NCBI GenBank assembly: GCA_037952775.1
Contig: JBANAY010000003.1
Span: forward strand, 25,296,001 to 25,360,000
Source of the DNA: Clonostachys chloroleuca
Lineage: Eukaryota; Ascomycota; Sordariomycetes; Hypocreales; Bionectriaceae
Direction of reading: 5' to 3'
DNA length: 64,000 bases
The notes beneath the pieces were generated by a model that ran no database searches, was not told the origin of the DNA, and was given only the letters and a program-made list of their open reading frames with translations. Below, piece after piece: positions 10,672-22,391 of the stretch (positions are counted from its first letter, which is position 1; every line of letters starts with the position of its first letter). A program made the translations under genes and the position numbers.

Positions 10672-11024
10672 AGAAGTTACTCAGTTTTTTCCTGAATTTT
10701 CTAGACCCTTATTTAGGCTAATATAGCCTAATAACCTATAAATAACGCTGCTGACGCTCCTAGCCCTAAAGAGGAACTGGAGCCCGCTAAGCCGTAGCGG
10801 TCATAGCGGCCTGTAGCCACTGACCCACAGTGGCTGCAACCGCTATTGGCTAGTGATCGTAGTCGCTATCGGATAGCGGTCTCAATCGCTATTGGCTAGC
10901 TGTTACAGGGGATAGCGATCGCTAACAGTTAGTGGTTGCGACCGCTAGAGGTTAGTGGTTGCAACCGCTAACTTATAGCGATACGGTCACTAACTTATAG
11001 TGGCTATAGTCTCTCAATTCAACA
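10672..11024 (-). repeat. Left part of an inverted copia LTR, not RIP-mutated
   Basis: Reverse complement of 9455 to about 9810 with only scattered differences, ending in CAATTCAACA at 11024. It completes the inverted LTR whose other part is 2212-2728, but unlike that part it shows no C-to-T flood. Immediately outside, at 11025, the DNA turns into AT-rich RIP wreckage. Confidence 0.82.
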
Positions 11025-14000
11025 ATATTATTTTTAATAGTTAGAATAGATAGATTATTATTATTAGTAGTAGGAGTATACTATTACTAAGCTTAAAATA
11101 CTATAGTAGCTATAATATCTTCTTTATTATTATATAATAATTAAGATAAGATAATTAGCTAAATAAGAGTTATTAATATATAATAATTAGATAACTTATA
11201 CTAAATAAAGTTTAGAGTAGATTAAAATTAAATTAATTAGAGTATTATTCTAAATAGTATAATTATATTATTATATAGCTATATAATATAAATTACTATT
11301 AATATATAAGTATTATAGAACTAGTAATAATAGATATATAGATATTATTATTAATAACTATCTAAAGAAGTATTCTATCTAATAAAATAAATATATATAT
11401 ATACTAAGGGATTATTAAAGCTTAATAATAATCTATATTCCTAGATTATAAAAATTATTATAAGATCCTAATAATCTATAGATAATTAGTTAAAAAGTAT
11501 AGAGTTCTATATATAATCTATATATTAAAATAAAATTTATAATATCTATCTATATTAATAGAGAGATATATATAATATAATACTCTTTAAAGATATTTCT
11601 AATATTAATAATATTATTAGAGAAATAAATAATCTCTAAAGTAATTAATTAGAATATATAAAAAATAATAATATTATTATATTATATATTATATATAGTT
11701 CTATAATATAGAACTAGTATTTATAGAAGAACTATACTTCTTTAAATATTTAGAAAATTCTATCTCTTTCTTTTTATTAATCTATAATTACTATATAACT
11801 ACTAATTAGTATTAGAAAGCTTTTCTAAAGTATATACTATAGAGTAAATAGATTAAAAAGTAATTAATTAAATTATTATTCTAACTATAGAAGTAAACTA
11901 ATTATAAATATAGTTTTAGAATAGTTCTAACTAAGTAAACTGCTCTACTTCTAGCTTCTAGCTAGTAACTACTAGTTAGTAGTATTTAGTATACTAATAA
12001 AATAAGTATTAGCTTTCTACTATTTAAAAATTATCTTTTTTAATATCTATTAAGCTTATTTGTTAGAGGTTTTTTTATTTTTATTTTAATTCTAATTTAG
12101 ATTTAATTAGATTTTTTCTCTTTTTTTCCTCTTTTCTTTTTAAATTTCTTAATATATTAATTAGATAGTATTTATCTCTATTATTAATATATTTTCCTTA
12201 TTATTTTAATATGTCTTATCCTAATATCTTTTTAGCTCTTTTTACTCTTAATATAATATATTTAAATTAAATAATTTAATATTAATTATAATTTTCTAGA
12301 TCTAGATTACTATTAAGATAAAGTTAATTTAGAGTATTCTCTTACTAATATAAAGTCTATATAATTACTTATTTAAATAGTAATATAACTATAAAAGTTA
12401 TATAGTATTATCTTAATATATTCCCTCTATTATTATTATTTTTTATTTAAAATATATATAGAAGATTATAAATACTTTATTAGATTTTTATATTATCTAT
12501 TCTAATTTCCTTAAAGTTATTTACTATTAATATAAATTAAAAAAATATTAATTCTATATAGATTAAGAAGTTATATAACTAATATATATAATATAATTCT
12601 TTATTTTTATAATAAACTATAAGTTTCTTTTATACTTTCTATAAAAAAGTATTCTAAATTTATTTAAATTTATTTTTATTATTACTATTAAAAAAAATCT
12701 ATTTTAAGAATATATTTTATATAATTCTCCTATACTAAGAATAAATTCTTTTTACTATTATATATATCTCTTATTACTAATTATTTTCTAATTATTAGTA
12801 TTATAGAAAAAACTCTAAATAATAAATAGAATAATAGAAAAGCTAGTAATTAGTTCTAAATAGTTTAGAATTAGAATTAAATTTATATTTATAAAAACCT
12901 TTTAAGTAATAATTTTATATTAGCTTATTATATTTATAATTATTTAATCTAAATATTAATTCTATTCTAAAAGTTTATTATTTCTATATAGAGTTTTTTA
13001 ATAGATAAAAGAGAGTTTAAATTAGATATTAGTATTATCTCTCTATAATTAGAGATTTCTAATATATTAAAGTTTATTATAAAGAATATAAATTATAATA
13101 AATTAGCTTTATAGTAACTATAAATAGATATTTACTTTAGAGTTTATATTCTTAGAGAAAAAAAAATAAGTTTCTTTCTATAACTCTCTCTTTCCTTATA
13201 TAGTATTATAGTATACTAATTAGGGATCTTATTTACTATAGTTATCTCTTATTAGATCTAGTCTAGTCTCCTACTAGGCTTAAGTTCTTAATACTAGATA
13301 ATATTATAAGAAGAGTATTAAGATAAAGCTTAATAGATAGCTATAGATATAACTAAAGATTATCTAAGAGGAATACTTAGATTATAATTAATAGATTTAT
13401 TAATTTCTAATTTTTAAAAGAAAAGCTTATAATCTAAACTAGTATTAAATAATAAGCTCTTTTATAGATATATATAATTTATTAAATAAAACTATTAATA
13501 AATTTAATAAAAATTTTAAAGTTTTATTATTATAATAAATTATAATAAATTTATAATTTATATATATAATTAAAATAAAATCTATTTTATTAATATTTAA
13601 ATTATTTTTTTATATAAATAGTATTAAATATAATTTTTATTAATTTATTAATAGATATTATAATTTTAAAATAATTATTATAAAGAGCTAAGAAATTATT
13701 TTAATTAATTAATTAATCTCTTAATTAAATAATTATATAATTTATTTAATATTTAATAAATTAAATAACTATACTTAAACTAATTAGTTATAAATATATA
13801 AAATATACTTTTTAATTATTTAGCTTTTATTAAGTTTAATATTAAGAATATTAATTCTTTAAATAATAATTTTATTATAATAAAAATTAGTTCTTTTTAT
13901 AAGAGCTTAAGATTTTTTTTTCTTTCTATTAAACTTTCTTTTTAAGATCTCTCTATTAATATTTATCTTTAAAGATAGAGTTAGAAGTTTTAGCTAGTTT

Positions 14001-14105
14001 TCTATCTAGTTATAGAGTTTAAACTTAGTTACTAATAACAGCTATAAATCTATTTTACTCAACAGCCAGTCCCTAATAATTCTCTAGTCTTAGTATACTT
14101 ATTAC
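11025..14105. mobile_element. AT-rich RIP-degraded repeat DNA, class unrecognised
   Basis: About 3 kb of extreme A+T content dominated by TA steps, with stops in all frames and no recognisable domain. It may be the upstream (gag) side of the same gypsy element as 1-2211, split by the nested insertions, but I cannot read any motif that proves this. The composition switches back to normal coding levels at about 14,110-14,180. Confidence 0.6.
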
Positions 14106-14181
14106 TAGCTTTTACTTAAGACTTATAAAGGGAGTAGCTGAGATAACAGAGTGACTAAGGATAAGTCCAACTAGCTTATAG

Positions 14182-15063
14182 TTATAGGCCGAACCATTGA
14201 TAGTCCAGGTTTTGGTTGACTGGGACAGTATGGCCAACATTCTGCGCCAAGTATCCAACAAGCTTCTTGCCATCGCCATAGACGCGCTGAGAATAGCCGC
14301 TCTGGGGGGTATTTGGGTTTGTCGCAGTGAGAGAGACGCCGTGGATCGTGGACCATTGTGCCAGCTGCTGATCGAGGTTTGCTGGACGGACGAGTGTATC
14401 AGCAGTCCCATGCAGTGTGGCGAGCCGAGGATATGCCCCGCTGTAGCCTGGGTAGATATCCCTTGCTCTCTGGGCCCATTGGGCTGCGCTGAGGTTGATC
14501 TGACCATTAGCACAGGTCGGGTCGGCGCTGATCGGGCTGCTTCCAGGGGAGCCCTTGAGACAGCCGGCAGCAACTCCAGAATAGCATGTAGCAGCTGCAA
14601 AGAGGTCAGGGTAGGCGGCAATCATGACGTTGGTCATCATACAGCCGGACGAGCTGCCGGTAACGAACACTTTGGCCGGATTAACCTTCCAAGTCGTAAT
14701 GGCGTACTTGACCATGCTTGCCAGGCCGGTGCTATCGCCGCCTCCATCGCGCCTCAGAGAGTTCTGCGAGGCGACATCCCAGCAATTGAAGTCGCGGCTG
14801 GAGGATGGGAAGATGGTGATGAAGCCTCGCTGCTGGCCCTGGTTGGCGTAGCCAGTCATCTGGGCATACTGCGAGCCGCTGCCACCGCACGGATGGAGGG
14901 CTAGAATAAGTGATGGGTTCTGCAGATTGGAAGGTACATTGACATCCATCCTCAGCCCTGTAGGATTGTTTCCAAAATTGGGAACGTTTTGCAATTGGGC
15001 TAGGGCGGTGGCCGCGAGTGCTAACAGCCCAGTAATGCCGCGAGTCATAGTAAAACCACGCAT
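14182..15063 (-). CDS. Secreted CE1-family acetylxylan esterase / PHB-depolymerase-like esterase
   Basis: 293 residues, intact, no intron. A hydrophobic N-terminus (residues about 8-22, GITGLLALAATALAQ) is a signal peptide, and Met6 is an equally possible start. Catalytic signs of the family: oxyanion segment ALHPCGG (about 55-61), CWDV (about 94-97), nucleophile elbow GSSSG at 136-140 (Ser138), and a C-terminal GHTVPV ... WFGL with the catalytic His. The whole follows the layout of fungal acetylxylan esterase A (CE1), which removes acetyl groups from xylan outside the cell. No carbohydrate-binding module is present. The stop codon lies about 70 bp from the AT-rich block, so the gene sits at the edge of a RIP zone yet looks undamaged. 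Confidence 0.88.
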   Translation of the reverse strand: MRGFTMTRGITGLLALAATALAQLQNVPNFGNNPTGLRMDVNVPSNLQNPSLILALHPCGGSGSQYAQMTGYANQGQQRGFITIFPSSSRDFNCWDVASQNSLRRDGGGDSTGLASMVKYAITTWKVNPAKVFVTGSSSGCMMTNVMIAAYPDLFAAATCYSGVAAGCLKGSPGSSPISADPTCANGQINLSAAQWAQRARDIYPGYSGAYPRLATLHGTADTLVRPANLDQQLAQWSTIHGVSLTATNPNTPQSGYSQRVYGDGKKLVGYLAQNVGHTVPVNQNLDYQWFGL

Positions 15064-16208
15064 GGTAGCGATATAGGAGTTCTAAAAAAAGCCCAGTCTC
15101 GTAGGTAAGCTTGTTACTATTCAATCAATTCTTATAGTGTGTTCCGGATTTCTGTGGTACAGATACTCATCAGCACAGAGAGAAGATGCACCATTTTATA
15201 GATATTTCTAATACACTACAGGCATTGATTTTCCATACCTGTAATCTAACCCCCCTGACGCTTCAGGGGCTAATGCCAGCGGGTTATGATTTAGGAATAG
15301 GAAAGTGGTTTTATCATCCTGCTTTCAGCTACGGACCCGCAGGTCCGCAGCCTAACATAGCTATTATATCAGGTGGGCGGTTACTACTCTGTATAGTCAG
15401 CCAGAATAAGCCGCGGTGTCTAACAGCAACTATATATTTGCTTTATCCATCTTAAGCCTAAATTCTATACGCTAGAGGTCAGATCATGATCTACATTGAA
15501 ACTGTGGGGATGTTTTGGGTATCGGAAATGTTTTTACGTCTTCGAACTGCTTTGATACGTTGCTTCTAGGTGGTCCGACTTGGTACCACGTCTTTAGGCT
15601 TGGAGTGCTCCGGTGAGCGAAAACAGCGAATGGCTTTGCTCCTGTTACACGACGCCTAGAACTATTCCCATTCTTTATTCAGTTCCACCGTTTACAGATC
15701 ATTTGTAGTCCTTTAGACCCAGGCATGTCATCGGCTTACAAGTTCATTGATGATGCCGTTAAAGTTAGAGTGATAAATCATGCAAGCTTCGTACTATAAA
15801 GATATTGGCCACAGTTAAACGATCGCTACCCAACATTCATCTTGTAGCTTTCCTTCTCTACCTAATGCAGGCCTGCGGCAACGGAGAGACACCCAATTGT
15901 TCCTACTGTATGTAGTACCCTCCGTATTTTGCCTATGTAACACGGGTTTCACAAAGAATGCATAATTCAGCCTGAGTCTGACTGGGTCTCTAGCACATAG
16001 TTCGCCATAACCAGTTTTATACAAGCGACCAAAACATGGAATAAAGATCTCGAAGGCTCTAATTCATTGTGAAACAGTGTTTGTCACCATGAGCTACTCG
16101 AGATCAATCTCCCAAGATAAATATAATATGTTTTTATCCCACCTTACTATAAACTTCAGAGGTATTGGTTTTCGGTCACCTTTACTTATTGCTTTTAACC
16201 TTAAATGT

Positions 16209-16312
16209 ATAGACTTAGCCTAGAATACTAGCTCTAAGGATATATACTTAGCCTAGAGTTTAGGCTCTAAGGATATATACTTAGCGTGGAGTTTTAGCTC
16301 TAAGGATATATA
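16209..16312. repeat. Minisatellite, about three copies of a 33-bp unit
   Basis: The unit runs from TACTTAGCC through CTCTAAGGATATA. The two right copies are 33 bp each with a few changes, and the leftmost copy is about 35 bp and more diverged. It lies in non-coding DNA. Confidence 0.75.
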
Positions 16313-16421
16313 AATATAGGCTATACCTAATGTGTTTGAGAAATACAATCTGCTACAGCCTTGTAATCCTTAGTCTTCCATTGTTTTCAAAAATTGACGG
16401 CATCACACCAACAGAAATAGG

Positions 16422-16771
16422 CTAAAAAAGATCATGCAATATACGATCATCTACCGTTTGGTCAGGCATAAGTGTAGGAAATGTGCAAGACGGCGAGTGA
16501 TGCCCTCGCCGTTTTAGGAACACCACTAGGTCCCAACGGTCTTTGCTAAACTTATTCCAGAACTTGATGCGCAGGGTTGGATCAGCTTTCGGCGGTGTTG
16601 TTTGTCCAAGAACTGCTTCGTGCGGTAACAGCACGAAGGCAGGGTCCTGGATTCCAACCGAATCGAATATGTTGTCGTAAGACTAGCCATCAAGTGCTTG
16701 AATGACCAGAGCTCCTCGATTGATAGGAGCTCTATGTCGCCATCCGCATTCAAAAACCGATTGCGAGGCAT
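16422..16771 (-). pseudogene. Possible remnant of an unrecognised gene
   Basis: A Met-initiated frame (16771 downward, beginning MPRNRFLNADGDIELLSIEE) runs to about 16690. From about 16680 a different frame looks coding (NIFDSVGIQDPAFVLLPHEA, then KADPTLRIKFWNKF) and ends at 16422. Joining them needs a frame change next to a TAG at about 16680. I recognise no family. It could equally be chance. Confidence 0.25.
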
Positions 16772-18073
16772 TACTTGGACTTATATATTTGATCTGTACT
16801 TCCCCCTCTGCACCTAGCGTCAGTTATATATTATATTAATTTAGAAGAGTTCCACATACTTGATCTAGCCTTCATACTGTACTTCCGTCGTTTTTTACTT
16901 GACCGACCTGCGCTTCTGAGGATTTCAGGCCATAAGTCTGCCGCCTTGACTTTCCTAGTTAGACGACACGTTCGGACCGACCGAGGTCGAACGATTAGTA
17001 AAGCCTTCTTATGAGAATTCATACTAATACTGATTTTGCGGCCATTCGAGTTCGGTTCGTGGTAACTACCTTTTCAGGATATTGCGTCAGATAAATCATT
17101 TGGCTCCGTCGCGAGTGTATGCGAATTAGTGGATAGAGATATTCGAGTATGGTAAGGTGTCTAGACCTCAGGTGAACTGCTGGAGTGTGAAGATAGAGAA
17201 AGAACAAAGGAAAGTATAGAACAAAGTAGGTAAACCGAGTATTTTATGTATTTTATTGTGACTGTGCGAGGACGTACCGGTACTCCCTTTAACACAAATG
17301 ACCTTCCTCCGTAGGATTTGCTTGCGTCATTCTTGAAGCACTAATTATAGAGACTTGGGCTTGTCGGGAGCGTTTTTCTTACATGCCCAAGGGTGTATAG
17401 CCTTAGGCTACAGGATCTTGCTCTGGAGCCACTATCACGTTGACTATTATCGTGCATCCCCAGTGAAGAGATGCTAGGCGCAAGATTCTGAGTTGAGTAG
17501 TGTTCGAGAGAGGATACGCCGGGATGTGCCTAAGCACATTTGGCATCATTTCGCTCTCATACCCCTTTCCAATGCGTGTCTAACATCAGGCGTAGAATGA
17601 TTCCGAGGAACTCGGACTCGCTGCATTCTATATTCTTGAGCTAGTCTTGATAGTTTTTTAGTTTTTTATAAAAAAAGAAACACCTGCCAGGTCAACCACG
17701 GGCGGGATTTAGGTGCAATTCCTAAGGAATTATGAGAAAACCTGCTAATTGTTTGAAAGATTTGGGCAGCCGAGAACAGATTTGGTTATTCGTATTCTGG
17801 TGACGATCTTTAGCCAATTTTATCCTCTCCAAATCCGTCCTTCATCTTTATGCCTTGGCTCTCCGCCTCGCCTTGCTTGAGTGGGGTTTTTCTACTTACC
17901 AATGTCAGACCCAGGCACACAGCCTCCTCCATTAAATGGCACTTGCCCTCTCCATGGGCACGAGGTCTCAATAAATTCTCATCATTACCCAAGATCTTCG
18001 GCTGTATCATAATCCGAAAGCCGAGACAGCTCGGGCAATAGAAAGGTACAACAGACTATCAAAAGGCGACATT

Positions 18074-20934
18074 ATGTCGAGCATCGCCCAGGTGCTCGTC
18101 GAACGCTATGTTTCACCTGAATTCAGGCGCGAATTCGTCATCCATCTATTCCTCTACGCAGCGCTGTCATGGGGCTTAGGAAAGGATGAATCGCTCGACT
18201 GGGAGCTGCTAGCTCTGGGTCCCAAAGGTGCCGTGCCGTCCCCAAAGCCCATCTTGTGGACTCTGGGGTACAACAGACTCGCGGTGTTTGCCTTCCTTGC
18301 TTTGCTTTGTATGGCACCACGACTACGCATGTCACATCAGACAATAAGGGTTCACGGCGGCGACAACTGGTTCAGGTCGAAAGACTGGATATCGGGGCTC
18401 GTCTGGGTTCTGATCCATCACTACTCCAAGATGCTGTTCCCGCTTTGGGGCCAATGGACCCTTCATATACATACTTACTTTCACATATCACCCTCGCCCC
18501 TCTCACTCGCCGGTTTCGAATGTTTTCTTCTTTCTATATTGGGCTATCTCCTCGCGCTCCCCCCAGCACTGATATATGCCCTCTACCGAGTGGCTGATAC
18601 TTTTGTCCATCCGCTTATACGATCTCGGTCGCGGTTAAGCTATGATTCAAGAATTCTGGAAAGCGAACGCGCCTCTGTGCTCTGGTTCTTACGCTTCTAT
18701 GTTTTATTGTTGATCCCAGAGCGGCATTTCCCCAATTTTTCGGCTGCGTTCGCTCTCTGGTCTATCTGGGCTTTGACATTCTTCGCGGTGGCCTTTTCAC
18801 TGTCGCTTACTCTATGGTGGAACTCGCAGTTCCCTCCAGAGTCCTCATGTGGTTCGCAAATCTCGGGAATGGCACCGCAATTTCAATACACACCGCTCGC
18901 CAGCAAGTCGCATATTCGAGTGCTCAAAGTGCTGCCCAGTCTTCGAGGGAGCGAAGAAATAGCATGCCAGTTACTGCAGGTCGAATTGCAAGGCTCCCGG
19001 CCATCGTATGATGCGATTTCATACCATTGGCAAACAACGAGACACGATCCATCCAATGGTGACGAGCCAGAAAGCAAAATCATCATGATCAACGGATTCC
19101 ACTACAAAGTATTAACGAATGTATTATCCATTCTAAAGGATGTTCGAAATTGGGTGTTTCCTAGGTACATCTGGATCGATTCCATCTGCATCGACCAGGA
19201 AAATCTTGCGGAGAAAGAGATCCAAGTGGTAATGATGCGGGAGATATACGAGGGCAGCTCACATGTTGTTATCCATCTGATCGAACCTGAGCCACCTCAC
19301 CGCGACGTGTTTCAACTCCGCAACATGGTGTCTAAGTTACGCGACAGCCGCGCGCTGCAAGACTTCTCATACGACGATAAACCCGGCGAATTACTCTCTC
19401 TCGGATCATACAGCGACTGGGCTCACATGGAGAGCTTCCTTAACGACCCATGGTTCGTCAGAGCCTGGATCGTGCAGGAAGTCACGGTAGCTAAGCAAGT
19501 CCGGCTTAGGCTAAGAGGGCAGGAGATCCAATGGGGCGATTTTGTACGCGCGTGTGCTGTGTTATCACGGACTGGAACGAGATGTTACATCCATTATCGC
19601 TACCTCCTGGAAGGCAAGCCACTTCCTACCGATGCCGTCGTTGGGTCAAGAATGGCTGGCGTTGAGAGCACCCTCGTGCTTGATAATATGAGGGAGTGGT
19701 ACGCATCGGGCCACCTACTCCCACTATTGGATACGATGATTCTATGTCTCAGGTTCAAGTCAACTTGGGAGGTTGATAAATTGTTTGCCCTACTCGGTGT
19801 CATTGATAAAGCGGATCGGGATAGCTTGGGAATCACCCCCAACTACACAAGAGACAAAGAAACGATTTTCAAATCCCTTGCTCTTCAATTGTTGGGGAGA
19901 GCTTCTTCTATCGATGAACAATTCCGGATTCTTCGTTTCGCAGGTATCGGCCAGGCGAGGAACATGAGTAGTCTGCCATCGTGGGTCCCTGATTGGACCG
20001 CTGGGTTGCCGACTTGCCCGTTCGTCAGTCGCAACGATACATTCAACTACAAAGCATCAAATCGAAGGGGGTTAAGTTGCGTTTCAGACGGCCGAATGAC
20101 CATTCCTCGTCATCTGATGGAGTTGATGAAGGTCTTGGTGCCCTCCTTGAGGTAGATGGTCACGTCGTTGACCGCATCGTACTGCTCTGCGATGTTTCGG
20201 AGACACCACCACCAGAGAACACGACAGACTTCCCAATCCGTGATGCTCTCGCCGCCGTATTGGCTCATAGCTCCGGGCGGGTGACGTATCGCTCAACTGG
20301 CCAGCCAATCGAAGAAGCGTTCTGGCGAGCTCTCATCGCAAACCCACATCTGCGCCGTCTACCAGCAACTCACGATATAATGAAAGCCTGGACCCTGTAT
20401 TTTAAGGGTTACGAAGCTGCTCGTGGTGGGCTTAACAAAGCAGAAGCCGTCCCGGTCGCAGCGCAGGATGATGAGGCGTGGGATCTGCGACTCATTTTCA
20501 GTGCCATCTGGTTCTGGCAGGCCGATGACGAGGACCTGCGGTTTGCGCATGTGCTTGCCACCGACTTGTCAAGACGGTGGCCTGAGCACCGACATACGTT
20601 GCGAGCTACTAGTATCCTGAACCGGCCTTCAGACCACATGGAGGCTACTGAGGTGCGCATGTCCGCCGGTCGGCAGTTTTGTGTCACGGAGAAGGGATAC
20701 TTCGGACTCGTGCCGCGGCTTGCCGCCGTTAATGATGTGGTGGTCCTGTTCAACGGGGCAACGACACCTCATGTAATCCGGCCATCAGATTCCAAAACGT
20801 ATAATGTTGAGGCAGCATCCAAAGATATTGATCTTCTTTGCAAGCTTGTGGGCGAGTGTTTTATACACGAGGGTATGGATGGACAGCTCGAGCGCGACTC
20901 TAGCATCTTGAAGAAAACCTTTGTATTGGAATAG
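18074..20934 (+). CDS. Membrane-anchored HET-domain protein, frame broken near 20,070
   Basis: Residues 1-250 contain about six hydrophobic segments (such as FVIHLFLYAALSWGLG, LAVFAFLALLCMA, FFAVAFSLSLTLWW). They are followed by a classic heterokaryon-incompatibility domain: YDAISYHWQ, then IWIDSICIDQENLAEKEIQV. HET domains trigger non-self recognition and cell death in fungi; a multi-TM N-terminus would place this one in a membrane. The first frame stops at 20155. The typical HET C-terminus (TEKGYFGLVPRLAAVND ... VGECFIHEGMDGQ) is in a second frame that opens at 19993 and ends at 20934. One extra base in the G5 run at 20067-20071 would join them. An alternative is a weak 80-nt intron (donor GTTTCA, acceptor TTGAG). 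So it is either a recent pseudogene, an assembly undercall or a spliced gene. Confidence 0.82.
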
Positions 20935-21372
20935 AGCGCAAGTTATTGGTATAGATATTAGCCAAACACTATCCTTTAAATTAATCTCACAAAAAGGCCC
21001 CGTCCATACTTGAAGGTGGCGAATGATCATGTTATCTGAGCGAGGTCTGAGCAAGGTCTGAGCAAATGTGAGCTTCAATGGGGATCCTGGTCTACTGAAC
21101 TACAGGGTATGTAGACAAACAGCGGGTTAGAGTACCTATGTAGAGAAGCTGTCGGCGCTACGCCGGGCCCCGTTACGCCACTAATATTGTATAAAGTCAT
21201 AATATCAGCGTACATGTAGCCACCAACAAAGAAACCAACAAACTGCCACAAGGCAAAGCGAAATCAGATTCACCTTCCGATACAATCCGTTCCTCTCCCT
21301 CCAATATCTGTCACATTAATCACCCGTCCATTACTTTCGTCACTTAATATATTCCGTCTTTACCTCATCGAG
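20935..21372. other. Intergenic region
   Basis: No gene seen. The pyrimidine-rich stretch just before 21373 fits a promoter and 5' UTR for the kinase-like gene. Confidence 0.5.
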
Positions 21373-22209
21373 ATGTGTCAACCCTCATTTATTCCTACCT
21401 ATGCGAGGTTGTCCGATTTATTGGGGGGCATCCTCCCGCTGCCAGCCCGACAAAAAATTGGCATGATGCTCTATCCTTCAGATGAGCCTAAAATCTTTCG
21501 CGTCAGCCCTCATCGACTGATTAAAGGACCCTGTAATCCCTGCGAACTCGAGGCTATGCGATACGTCACAGAGCACACATCAATACCTGTCCCAAAGATT
21601 CTTGCTGTGCATCATCACGAGGGGTTCCTTTACATCGAAATGGAATTTGTCAAGGGAACAGAACTGGCTGTCGCATGGATGAAGGAAGGTTTTTTATCCG
21701 ACGAACAGAAAAAGTCGATCAAGAAGGACATCGGGAATTATGTCGCCCAACTCCGCGAGCTCGAACCTCCTAAATCTGGGACAGTCTCTTCGGCGCTGGG
21801 CAAGCCTGTTCATGACTGCCGGATTGGATCTCGACCATTCGGTCCTATGAGTCATGATAATTTTCACTCTCTAGTACGGGGAAATTTAGTGATCGAGAGC
21901 TGTGCAACAGCGTTTGGTGATGAAGCTGCTAGGGTTCATACGGGATCATACAAGACACGGTTCACACACGCAGATTTGGCTCCCCGGAATATTATGGTAA
22001 GGAAAGGTCGGGTTGTCGCAATCATTGACTGGGCCTTTTCGGGATGGTATCCGGAGTATTGGGAGTTTACCAAGGCTCATTATGGCTTGTTCCCCTTGGC
22101 AGATTGGTATGCGGCCCTATATGAGGTTCTACCTCGCTATGATACAGAGCTCGTGGCGGAGCGGTCGCTTTGGACCAGGTATGATGAACCAGGAAATCCT
22201 CGCCGCTAA
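21373..22209 (+). CDS. APH-type (aminoglycoside phosphotransferase-like) kinase
   Basis: 278 residues, intronless. The protein-kinase-like APH fold is shown by an N-lobe with VPVPKILAV-type sequence (here SIPVPKILAVHHHEGFLYIE), the catalytic loop HADLAPRN (His199, Asp201, Asn206) and the Mg-binding IIDWAFSG (Asp219) followed by PEYWE. This large fungal family has mostly unknown small-molecule substrates; drug resistance should not be assumed. It ends at a tail GNPRR slightly shorter than many relatives. It sits between the HET gene and the DUF6914-like gene in the accessory region. The family is certain, the substrate unknown. Confidence 0.85.
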   Translation: MCQPSFIPTYARLSDLLGGILPLPARQKIGMMLYPSDEPKIFRVSPHRLIKGPCNPCELEAMRYVTEHTSIPVPKILAVHHHEGFLYIEMEFVKGTELAVAWMKEGFLSDEQKKSIKKDIGNYVAQLRELEPPKSGTVSSALGKPVHDCRIGSRPFGPMSHDNFHSLVRGNLVIESCATAFGDEAARVHTGSYKTRFTHADLAPRNIMVRKGRVVAIIDWAFSGWYPEYWEFTKAHYGLFPLADWYAALYEVLPRYDTELVAERSLWTRYDEPGNPRR

Positions 22210-22286
22210 GATATTTGCCGGGGAGTTTGATTGTAGGACTAGATGATTTGGTACTGAATCAACGAAAAGATTTCTATAGACCCCGT

Positions 22287-22391
22287 TCACTTCTTAGCAT
22301 GTTCATACTCGCCCACTTCATACCGAGGCTCCTTCAATCGCAAATCCCCATAAGCCAGCATCCAATCTTGAAACTCGGGCATGTCAAAACT
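22287..22391 (-). pseudogene. In-frame tail of the DUF6914-like gene beyond the TAG
   Basis: 34 codons plus TGA in the same frame as the upstream CDS, similar to the end of the first repeat (FDMPEFQDW versus FDIETFRDW; LAYGD in both). Its preserved reading frame suggests the stop at 22392-22394 is recent, strain-specific or an error. Confidence 0.65.

Larger units (their letters stand above)
15064..18073. other. Intergenic region with no clear gene
   Basis: About 3 kb of normal composition. It holds the 33-bp tandem repeat at 16209-16312 and the doubtful gene remnant at 16422-16771. Other short frames are overlapping and show no family signature. The last ~250 bp before 18074 is probably promoter and 5' UTR of the HET gene. 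Confidence 0.5.

Noticed and set aside
9455..11024. Inverted LTR pieces read as terminal inverted repeats of a 1.6-kb DNA transposon
   Set aside because: The polypurine tract, TG...CA ends and GTAGT target duplication show that 9455-10318 is the copia 3' LTR; the inverted piece is a separate LTR fragment.
2207..11029. Target duplication around the inverted LTR (CTATA versus ATATT)
   Set aside because: The flanking pentamers do not match even when RIP transitions are allowed.
1..14105. CRISPR-like or prokaryotic features
   Set aside because: The window is fungal; regular spacer-repeat structure is absent and the repeats belong to retroelements.
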